Source of the DNA: Heligmosomoides polygyrus polygyrus
Taxonomy: Eukaryota; Nematoda; Chromadorea; Rhabditida; Heligmosomidae
Assembly (NCBI GenBank): GCA_947396885.1
Contig: OX377205.1
Coordinates: 61,228,969-61,292,968 of the forward strand
DNA length: 64,000 nt
Direction: 5' to 3'
The notes beneath the pieces were generated by a model. It worked only from the letters and a program-made list of their open reading frames with translations, was not told the origin of the DNA and made no database searches. Of the stretch, positions 46,409-57,000 are shown piece by piece (positions within the stretch are counted from its first letter, which is position 1; each line of letters starts with the position of its first letter). The position numbers and the translations under genes were made by a program.

Positions 46409-46785
46409 AGCGACAGGTGGTGACAAGGATGTGGTTAAGAATGACACTGGTATACACAGTATACATAGTGTAGAATGAACAGTATAGTGAGTCTCAGTGA
46501 CCACCTGTCGACTAACTGCGGCAGCGGAGTCGCTCCGCACAAGCGGTGGATCAGCGGGTGAGTTTATCGTTCATGGGTTTGGGATTTCTTGCTATGCCTC
46601 AAGACGATATCCGAAAGGCTAGAGTCGATGAGGCGTTTGGTCGGATAGATAACAACATCCGAATCCTCAAGCCACTTTTAGGCCTCCGAAGACGACGAAC
46701 GGGTCGAAACGTTAGGCCGCTCAATAAATACTGGTCCACCTAACAACCTGGTTCGGCACAGCGTTCGAAACAACTAACTGTAATT
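46409..46785 (+). mobile_element. 3' terminal region of the right Penelope copy
   Basis: Non-coding end shared inverted with 42369-42720. Contains a compact hairpin-prone segment TAGGCCTCCGAAGACGACGA followed by a GTCGAAACGTTAGGCC end (46680-46716), reminiscent of the hammerhead-ribozyme region known from Penelope termini. Confidence 0.6.
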
Positions 46786-47109
46786 TTGGACTCCACTCAC
46801 ACGGACCTACATCCAATCAAAACAGCATCACAAAAGCTCGCCTTGAGTTGGAAACCTTCCTTATTAGCAGCCACCACACCAGCCACTGGGTGGTCCGAAA
46901 ATAACAAAAAACGGTATCACTTTAAGACGGGCTGATAAGGCAGTGTGACACCTGGAATGGCCTTGTCGCGCTCTGAAATTAACTTACAAAAGGTTTGGAG
47001 CTCACATTGAAGTTTGATTATAGTATTATGATAATTAATGACGCTTCCTAGACGAAGGTGCAAGGCCCACTCAAGTGATTCATTCGCAATTGCGTCGGCA
47101 GCGACTGGG

Positions 47110-47175
47110 TGGCGGAGTGGATAGCGAAGCGGGCTTGTGGGAGGGGAGTTGAGGGTTCGATTCCGGGGGTTGGGT
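47110..47175 (+). repeat. tRNA-like unit, left arm
   Basis: Consensus box A and box B spaced 44 bp apart. I could not draw a complete acceptor stem, so this is called tRNA-like rather than a tRNA gene. Confidence 0.6.
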
Positions 47176-48249
47176 TTCTGCGTCGCTAGTTGGACTGCTA
47201 CCATTTTTGCAAACGAAGAGTACATTTGGTTTCGGTAGGGTACCTTCGTCGCTTCTTAAACCTGCTTTCAATCTGTTGTCAGGTGTGGAAGGAGCTGGTT
47301 TTGTCTGTGGATGTCACACGTCCATTAAGTCACCCTGGTCTCGCAGGGAAAGCTCGCGTCAGATACTGTCCCTTATGACCTCTTTGGAAGGTTCTCAGTC
47401 AGTTTTGGAAGTGTTTCTAATTGTCACTTCATTTGCGAACCCGATCGTTGACCCATCATCAAGACATGCTCATCGTTCTTCAGTTTTCTTTGTGGATTTT
47501 TTTTATTCTTCCTTATTTTTTATTCTTCTCGAAACTTTTCCTATTTCAGCTAACTGCTACCAAGTACAGTTTATCCACTTCGTGTGATTTGTCGCCTTGC
47601 TGTGTATTTCTTCCTCACCACTCTCGCATACACTTACAGGAGACGGGTCGGCATTAGGAGTACTTGCACTCACTCCATAAACTCTATAGGTCGAAAAAAA
47701 TTCGCCACAAATTCATCTATAGTGTTATTTTGGATGTAGATCATCAATCTGGCAACCAATTTCGGTGGAGCGACGGGTGGCAGAAGGCTATGATGGGTTT
47801 GTGTAAGTAAAGGAGTGTGCACAGAATAACCGGCACTGCTGTCTTTCACGGCTCAAAAGGTCGAGGAGAGGTCGAAAGGAAAAATTTTGCTCAAACACCG
47901 CCCATGGGATTATTTGGGGTGCTAATCACGGATATGATATTTATTTTTAAAATTTCGGTCGACTACTCTAGGTTACAGTAGATATGGGTGACTAAATCTC
48001 TCCTCGTTAGTAGAGTCCCAATGTTCTCCAATGTTATTTTCCCACCTTCGATTTTGATGTGCAAAGTAGTGCAAGAAGCTGAAGATTTAGAAACTGATGC
48101 CAGATTCGTGGTTAGCGGCTTAAATAATTCCCATATGCGAAGTCAGGGCGAAATCCGTCGTCGTGACCCCGTCACCCTTATTCACCGCTATCCAATAACA
48201 CGGTACCCTAGCGAGACCAAAATGCACTGTTCTTTTGTAAAAATGGGAA

Positions 48250-48345
48250 CCAACCACCTAGCAAAGCCCCCAACCTCCCGTAATCGAACCCTCGTCTCCC
48301 TTCCGAAAGTCCGCATCCACTCGGTCATACAGTCGCTCCCACCAT
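48250..48345 (-). repeat. tRNA-like unit, right arm
   Basis: Mirror of the left unit with one or two mismatches in the boxes. Confidence 0.6.
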
Positions 48346-48545
48346 GGATGTGAATGAATCACTTGAGTGCACCTTGCACCTTCGTCTAGGAAGCGTTATT
48401 AATTATCATAACACTTCACGTTGAGCTCCAAACCTTTTGTAAGTTAATTTCAGAGCGCGACAAGGCCATTCCAGGTGTCACACTGCCTTATCAGCCTGTC
48501 CTAAAGTGATACCGTTTTTTTGTCATTTTCGGACCACCCAGTGGC

Positions 48546-49621
48546 ATGTAGCAAAAACGGAACACAGTTCTGTGATCCTCGTCCGACTCTCTACGAGACT
48601 ATATAGGTCACGTTGAGGATCTTTGGGGGAAGTTTCTTTGCCCTTGTTAGCTCAATGTTGAGAGAATGCTGGCCCTACATAGCTCGTTGAAATTTTTAGA
48701 CTGCTGGACTAACGATAAGTACTCCGGATTTATCCTGTAGGAGCGCACTTCTTTCTTTCTGGTCAACATGGGGCAGCACTGAAAGCAATCTACTATGCGT
48801 AAACATACTAAACATGCTAAAGTACACTCCGAGAAGACAACCTTTTGCCGTGCCCTATTCGGTAGCGCGACCGGGTGTGTGTTCGGTCCTTCCACTATTG
48901 GGATAAATCACCTAACCACCAGATGACAGTGCAAACTCTCAGCCTTGCATGAATTCCAGCAGCTTGGTACAAATTCCATCCCAAACGCCAAGACTCCGCA
49001 GGGAGATGGCTAAACAAATCTCAAAAATAAACAAAAAGAGAAACCAGAACGCAGAAGCTGATTCCGGAAAAAATTTTTGAAAACTTTATAACCAAATATA
49101 AGTAGTATGCATAACAGTCACAATAACATAATAACACCAACACAAACCGCGGCATGTGGGATGGAAAACAGAGAATCACAAACGCTACCGAAAATGACCC
49201 GCACACGTTTGAAGCGAAAAGAAAATGGAGGGGACGCAGGTTCGTAGTCAGTGCAGCGTGGTCCTCATGAACAGCGGCAAGCAGAATGCTGGCTCTCCCA
49301 AGTTTGTACGCAAGCCTCGACGTGGTTCACCTCGATTTGCAAGCAGAGGGGAAATCTGGTTGGCATCTTCCCAGCGGCCCTGTAGATTCGCGTACTGAGT
49401 AAACCCGTTGGGTGATGCAGTTGTTCAAAAGAAGCCGGATGCTGCGCTGGATCAACTTACAGCTGATCACAGCAGGGTACACTAGCAGCCATGACCGTGT
49501 GTCTATGTGAGACCTCAAAGATTCACCGACATTCGTTTCAGCAAGCTGCAGTCATTCCATCTAGACAGCACTTACCACAACACAACACCGCCACTTCCTC
49601 CTTCTTCAAGTGATAAAAACA
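48546..49621. other. Region downstream of the lectin/sushi gene
   Basis: Probably includes the 3' UTR (minus strand) next to 49621. No AATAAA hexamer could be tied to the gene with confidence. Confidence 0.4.
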
Positions 49622-49806
49622 TCAGGGGTTAGGTCTAACATCGGGCAGTTTTTCGTAGATGTTTTCCTCCTGGTACGTCTCAGACCGTCGCTGAACATCA
49701 GGCGGGATATCGTAGATGGGCTCATAGTCGAACGAGTAGAGCAGCTGCGATGGTGTCGGTGACGATGGCGAGAAGATCGGCATTTGTGGCCGCATCATCG
49801 GACGTC
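49622..49806 (-). CDS. Last exon, distal tail with paired tyrosine motifs
   Basis: TTGCAG acceptor in phase 1, completing the Gly codon left open at 53081. Contains EPIYDIPPDV and ENIYEKLPDV, two copies of E-x-I-Y-[DE]-x-x-P-D-V about 20 residues apart, close to the C-terminus (DVRPNP). YDIP fits the pYxxP type of SH2 ligand; docking after phosphorylation is inferred. Confidence 0.8.
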
Positions 49807-52800
49807 CTGCAACGACAACATGGCTCATTCGGATCCTCGGAATGGATGAAGAGAGACAGGTGCGGATGTGAAAAACAAGGAAGAGTCGCACACGAAGCGC
49901 GCGAGGCAGAGTTTACGAAGCTATAGGTGAGCGAAACCTCTAATGTTCAGGGATTGGAAAACGGGCAACAGATGATGAGAAGGACCACGTAGAAGGTCTG
50001 TTCTGCCTTATTGCGCTGATCAGCACGTCTTCCTCTATAGCTTCGGATCTATGTAGGTCGAACGCCCCATACCTAGTAGGCAGCCTAACTTCCCCACAGT
50101 GCAAATTGGTCACAGGAGCTCACGCCTGTATTAGAAGCGCAGTGAATACGTGCTTTCAAGAGTAATTTGAAAACCATACATTTTATGGGTGTTCCTGAAT
50201 TGCAGGGTCCGATGTTGCCATCGGCTTCCATAAATTGTCTTCGTAGCAGCACTACATATTCCGCACAGAGAAGGATACACGCTTTCGGAGTGCGCTTACC
50301 TTCATTCGATTTCTTGCGTTTTTTTCACAACATTGCTTGGAGCCGTTGTGCCACCTCTGCTTCTGCATATGAAATCGCTAAATTTGCTACCTCAATCTCG
50401 GCCGATGTTTCGTGGCTATGAATGTTCCCGTTTCCTCATTATAGTTTCAGAAAGCGCAGAATCTCCGCTTTCCTACCGTTTATAGCTTTTGTGACGTAAT
50501 TACCTCCTGCCGAGATTTTGACGTCGTCGTTACAGTATGAGTCAACGTGATATTTGGGTGCTCTACTTATATGAACGGAAAAGTGGACACGACGAGACGT
50601 CAACGCAGCTCGAGACGTCAACGCTGCATTTGGGGAGGATTTCGCTAAGGAACGCACAATTCGCCACTGGTTCGGAAGGCTTCGATCAGGGGATGAAATC
50701 TCGAAGACGACGACCGAGGTACATAGGCCACCATCACTTCTTAACAACGACCAACTCAAAGCCATGGTGGGAAGTGGATCCGCGTCAAACTGTGAGAGAG
50801 GCAACACGGCATTTCGGCGTTAACGGCAGCACTATCAGTCGTCACTTGAATTCGATCGGAAAAGTAAAGTAAAGGAATTGGATAAATGGATCCCGCACGA
50901 ACTGACCGCCGGGCAGATGCTGAAGCGCCACGACACCGTCTTCGTTAAGGCTGCGCAATCTTAGGGAGCCTTTTTGGACAGGATCGCGAGATGCGACGAA
51001 AATGGATCTTTTACAACAATCACCGTCGCTCTGCACAACGGCTGGACAAGAATGAGGATCGCAAGGTGATGCCGAAACCAAGTCCCCATCCAAAAAAGAC
51101 CATTGCTGACGGCAGATGGACAACGGCTGGCACAGTCCGTTTCAAGACACGGAAAAGTACGGTGCCGAAATTGAAATGATGCACCAGAAGTTGATTGAAA
51201 AACAGCTGGCTTTGATCAGTCGAAGAGGTCCAATTCTACTGCCTGACAACGCTCGCCCGCATGCTTCAAAAATTGCTGTCCAGAAACTGAATGAATTGGA
51301 ATACGAAGCTCTATCACATCATCTTCACCAGATCTGACCCCTACCGAATATCATTTTTCAGGCATTTAAATGGTCATGTGAAGGATAAAAAATTCAGAAA
51401 CCAGGACGATGTCGAAAATGACTCCCTATGTTTCACTAATTCTCGTGGTTCTGATTTTTATAGAGGTGGAACGTCTAGGCAATTGTCGCGTTTGGAAAGG
51501 TGCGCTAATTCTAACGGTGCTAATTTCGATTAATAAAATTACTTCCAAGCAAAGTTATGATCTGTCAAAGTTTTCGGTCAAAATCGGCCATTTCATATGC
51601 AATGACCTAATATGTTCGGTGTGAGCGACTGTCCAGAACTTCGGTGCTGAGGGGCCCCTGCAGCCCACCACGAAATCTTTTGCTTCTGCTCTTTTTGTCC
51701 TTGTTTTCGCATATACACTAAGGCACAAGTCTCTGCATTGGGCGATTCTGTTGCGTTCTGTTTGGATTTTCAGCGTGACTATTTCAGTTCCTATGGAGGC
51801 AAAAGCGAAAGAAGGCGTATTGCTTGCGCTTCTGGATGTGATCGGAACTATCACCGGACCCCTAGGTGCTTCCACTGCCAAAGCTGCTCGAAAGTGATTT
51901 CCTCATTGATACTGAATCGCGCTATAGCTATACTGATGGGCAAATCAGAATTTGCACCGCTAATATCACAATCAAATTAATTTTCTTGGACTCCTATTCA
52001 ATTAAAGCGATATATTACTGCTGTAATCGATTAAGCGTTCCTTCACGGTTTCAATCTGCCTGTGTTTGGTCCTTCGGATTGCTGGGAAGCACCACTAGGC
52101 CGCTACCAAATTGCGCTGCACAGTGATATTATGTTTTACACTTTCCTTCATCAGCGTGAATTATTTGATGTTACAGAAGATTTGCTTGTTCTTCACTACT
52201 CTGATTAATGAACGAACATAAAGTGCATTTGTAAATAAATAAATAAAAGAATAAATAACGTTGCCGCTCAATGGATTCTGCAATCCAAGCCTGAGATTTT
52301 TGAAGCTCCCTTCACGAAGATTCATGAATGTCAGAGTGTAACCGCAAAAATTTCAGAGCGCATAAGGTGTATGACTAAATAGAAAACTTGGTACTGCGTT
52401 TTCTTCATTTCGACTAGAGGGAAGGAGAATCAAAGGATTTTATGTATGTATTTATTTATCTATTTATAAGACGTGGATTTTGGAATCGTGCGTGATAACA
52501 AGCACAACAATAAACCATCTAGTCGGAACATAATTAACAGCCTAAACTATTAGTGAAATCAGAAAAATAAGAAAAATGAGTGAGAAAACAAAAAACGCCA
52601 CGATCTAGCAATCCTCTGATCGTGAAGCACGATGGGCAAGTAGTCTAAATTCAGCCATATACATTATCTGCCACAATAATCCAACAGTTTCACTAGGAAG
52701 AAAAGACACGAGGCGGTGTTAATCAATCCCTTTTGGAATGCGCCACGCATCCTCCTGCACTACATCGTGAAGAAAATTTGAATGCGTGTTTGGTCAACAG

Positions 52801-54013
52801 AATGACATGTATAGTCCAGCAGGTGAAGGTAGTGTTTTACCCCTCTCCATCACGTCTGGTGCTTAAGTGCCGACTCCGGAAGGGTAGAGGACTTAGTTGA
52901 CATAGGCGAGATGCCCACCAGGAAGCTTATTTCGGAGTGTAGGCGACAACCGGTCTCCCCCGAATGTGAACTGTGCGGTTTTTTGCAATAGTAACTCGTG
53001 AAGTCAGGGTGTGATGAGGTGTAATTGACGAGGTAGCTCTCCGCAACTCTGAGCCTGGTAAGAGCGTAGAATCAACGAACCTAGAGGCAGTGTTGCCTGG
53101 ATGTTGCCGTTGGGCAGCTGCTTCAGAGAGAGCAGATGCGGAGGGATCTCCATCTGCGTGAATGGGACACTGGACGCGTAGTACACCATGGAATCCTGTG
53201 GATTCGTGAGCATTGACGGTGTCACGTAGATGAGCCCCGGTGGAGCCCCTCCAACACCAAATTGTGCTGGGTGCTGAAAGAGATTCGTCAGTTCGGCGAT
53301 TTTTGACTCGGCTTCAGCAGCAGCCCACCTTCTCGCTTATGGAGACAGACTTGGTAGTCCTTGAGAAGCGGAACACAACCAACAATAGCACGGAACCGAG
53401 CACTATGCCCAGGGCCGCCATCCCGGCATGGCTCTCCTTGGACTCGGTTCTCAGCTCGCGCAGAGTTGCAAGGTCTAAGGAAGCACAAATACATAGGAAC
53501 ACGTTCAATGGATGACCGCTCTGACATGGACGTACCGTAGCAGACTGGTATAGCCGGCTCCCACGCGCCTCGAGCCGAACAGATCACGCTGTGGTGCCCG
53601 ATGAGACGGTAGCCGTCCAAGCAGGAGTAGTTGGCCTGCGACTCGTAGGTGGTCGTCGCCAAAGACACTTGACCGTTCGGGATCGGCGGCGGCGTCTCGC
53701 AGTCCACCACTAAAAACACTCCTTCTGTAGAACTGCCGATTCTGAAACCACGCTTCTGAAGATGACCTTTGCAATAGGGAGCAGTTCCGCTCCAGTTTCC
53801 GTCGTACTGGCATCTCCTTCTGCCGTCGCCAATCAACTTCCAACCGCTGAGGCATTCGTACTCGATCTGCAAAGAGATTCTCACAGAGTATTCATACATT
53901 CGTCAGGCATAACAAGCAGGCATGCCCCACAGCCAATAACATAGGAACGCTGGAAAAGCTCAGTTCCAGGTGGAGTACGTATTTCGGACTCTCCTGCCTC
54001 AAATTTGACCCCT

Positions 54014-54064
<51 letters not shown>

Positions 54065-57000
54065 CCATATCGGACCAATACGAGGAGCCCTTGTCCTATC
54101 ACTAAAGTTAACAACGCACGTCTGCAACAGCATTCCACAATGTCCCCCGCCATTTCCTAATCCATGGCAGATCAAATTCATTCATGTTGAACAGTTATGT
54201 ATGTGCGCAAAAATAGCCGTGAATTTCCTCTCATGACTCACGCTGCAGACTGCATGGGAAGAAACATGGGCCAAGCATCTAACCCGCGTGCTGAATGAAC
54301 TACTACATGCTTCATCCCATTTCTACGCGTGGCTGATTCAGGCTACTTGTATTTTGCGCAATGGCTCAGTCTTCCGAACTGAGCTTTTCCTCTTGACCTG
54401 AGCTCGTCCTCTAGTTGTTAGGGATTGGTGACGGATGCCATGGAGGATAACTGGAATTCCATTCTGTTAAGTAGTTATTAGTGCAACAAAAGTTGCTCGC
54501 TCTGCATTTATGAAAATGTTACAGGAAAATAAAGAGCGCCTATCATAATTATTGGCCACACTAGAATTTGCCAGTGCCAAACTCCCCTTAAACTCTAGAG
54601 TTTTCGTTGGAAATACCATATCTGCCTTATAGGGAAACTCCGGCACACATGAGTTGAGGAAATTAAAACTCCTAGTAATTGTTGAACTCTTCCGACAACG
54701 TATTTTGACCTATCATAATCATAGGCCCCTTAAAAGATAACACATTTCTTCCACGGGAGCTCCCCATGCCATCCGTGTTCATCCGACCACTGCTCATCCT
54801 TTACCCCAATCTGCCTTTTCTAAGGGTGCTCGAGTAGAACCACTTCGTATATTATTCGCTGGATGTTCTGTCATCTTCAAGCAGTGGAAGCCTATAGAAA
54901 AGAACCTTGTGTCATGGGCGCGTGGTTTCGCAGTCGGAGGAGGCGCCGACTGTCGCATGAACCGCGAATCAAGGTCTAACGATCGAATCCTGCTTCAGTC
55001 AACGTGCGTTCCATCACACCGGAAGGACTTCTCTGGGAAGGATATAACACTGCTGAGACCCGACCTTTCATAATCTTGGCACGACGTTGTTCAATTACAA
55101 TGATGATAAGCTATCGATATTACACTGACCTGATGTCGACCACCACATTGTACAGGCTAAATACGTAGTTCACGTAGTTGTACGAGTTCAAACCGTATCC
55201 ATGCTGTCTCATAGAAGTACATTGTAGCAAGTTATCAGTCAAAAACTACCAATCTCGCGTGGCTTGTCAGCTATGATTTGTGCCACACGAGGTTTTTAGG
55301 TGGATTTTTATTTAGCGCGGCCTGGCGTTTCCACTTCTCGTCGCCTTCAGAGGCCTGAACGTGGTGCGTAAGTTTTGTTTGTGCTCAACTCCACCAAGCG
55401 CCTAAGCTACCCGTTTTGGATCTACCCTACAAACGCAGGGGGACAAAGTGGGAGAATAGAACAACTGGATCTACCGCAAGGGCCGATGCCCGCCCACGTC
55501 AGTCGCCAGTAGAGGCGAATGGGGCATACTGCACACCACAGTCGCCGACCGGCCCTTCCACAGTTCACAATGCGACAAGAACGGCAGAAGTCACTCGTAA
55601 CAGACAGACACTCATTTCGGTTGTTCATTACTGGGTTTCGTGCGAAAAAACAGAACGCCTTCGACGTTTTCCTTGCCGGAGTATCTTCTGTAATGGCCAA
55701 AATGGTGCGTTTCACCTCGAAGTCGTTTGCGTTGTGCGCATTAATCATATGCTTTCCAAGTGGGCTGGTTAGCAATCCACGTCATATGACAGGGGACGGA
55801 TTCATCAACGACTTACAGCAATTTAACAAAGAAAATACAGCCGAAATACCTGATAGCACGGAGAAATGCTTCACTATATCGCTTGATGAGCCGCGCTATC
55901 AGGGATCTCGGTTGTATTTTCTCCGTTAAAATTGCTGTAAGTCGTTGATGAATCCGCCCCAAATAGATGTTCCCCTACACGTTCCCGGTTTCTCCGATGT
56001 ATTTGGCGGTAGGACGCGTGGAGCGCAGTCGGAGGAGGCGCAGGTTGCCGCCTGCACCCGATACCAGGTTCCTGGTTCGGATTTCCCGCCCAGGCCAACC
56101 AAGCCTTCTATCCCTCCGGGGTCAGTGAATAGGTACCAGACTTCTCTGAGAAAGATAAAGCGCTGACTTGTTCATCGGCTGGCCACCGCAAGTCATTGTA
56201 TGGCCAAATACGCATTCATGTCGCCTCCACGACATCCCGTAGAAGTAGAATGCGTGGCGCATCCCAAAGGAGATTGAATAACGCCGTCCTTTATCCTTAT
56301 CCTTATTTCGCGGTATAGTCGCCAAGCATTCGGCTTGATGAATTGCTCCAACTTTTACGTTTTGTGCTGTTCTTGACTAACGGCTACCTCATTTCCGAAC
56401 TCGGCCGTCTCGTTGAGTAGTCGAACGATGCCTCCTCCGCGCCACACCTCCAAGCTGTCGCATTTCCTCTCTTGAAATGGCTCTTTGTTGTACATTAGTT
56501 CGACTTTCGGTGTGGCTTCTAACTCACTTCGACACTTCGGGATGGTCCCGCTCCACTGCGCCGTCTCGTCACAGAGTCGCTCGTGGTCGCCGTAAAGTTC
56601 GTACCTAAAAATAGCTCCTCTCATGTTTACTCTTCCATCTAGAGGAACTCTATTAGCAGAACGAACAACGCACCCGATTTCACATGAATAGATGGCCAGC
56701 GCTCCAATCGCGAAGTTTGGCGACGTGAAGGAGACCCGCGACGCCTCACTGATTCCGGGAAACGTGCACGATTTCGGCTCTTAATGAAAATGATAATGGG
56801 AGCAGGAGCTACCCGCAAGGACAGGACTTTGTGGAGGTTGGGTCAGCCCACTGGATAAGAAATTCACTGCCAAAAGCTGGAATAGACAAGGGTGAATGGT
56901 TCTGTGCGTGGTTTCGATGACCTTCACTAGAGGTGACGTTGAAGCCCAGAACTCACTAAAACTCACTGCTTTGACAGAGGAACGAATTCCAGACGTTCTG

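Larger units (their letters stand above)
46882..48545. mobile_element. TIR element with long arms carrying tRNA-like units
   Basis: About 1.66 kb. Inverted ends GCCACTGGGTGGTCCGAAAA. Arms of about 280-300 bp pair almost throughout (AACGGTATCACTTTA, AAGGTTTGGAGCTCA, GAAGGTGCAAGG). The inner side of each arm bears a tRNA-like unit: left box A TGGCGGAGTGG (47110-47120) and box B GGTTCGATTCC (47154-47164), both exact to consensus; the right, on the minus strand, has TGACCGAGTGG and GGTTCGATTAC. The 1-kb centre has no transposase, so it is non-autonomous. No clear target duplication. Confidence 0.75.
49807..53080 (-). other. Last intron of the lectin/sushi gene
   Basis: 3274 bp; holds a dead mariner (50.5-51.6 kb), a LINE tail (to 52.26 kb) and a SINE (52.7-53.0 kb). 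Confidence 0.75.
53867..56387 (-). other. Fourth intron of the lectin/sushi model
   Basis: 2521 bp; contains SINE copies 9 and 10, a (TA)n microsatellite, and a Penelope fragment split by a MITE. Confidence 0.75.

Noticed and set aside
47110..47175. A functional tRNA gene
   Set aside because: Box A and B are perfect but no complete acceptor stem or consistent cloverleaf was found, and the unit is mirrored in the other arm of a transposon.
53316..53328. Stop after the TM (VGCC end) as the true C-terminus of the sushi protein
   Set aside because: AAG/GTGGGC is an acceptable donor and the next exons at 53273 and 49806 continue in phase with a sensible tail; a short isoform ending here remains possible.
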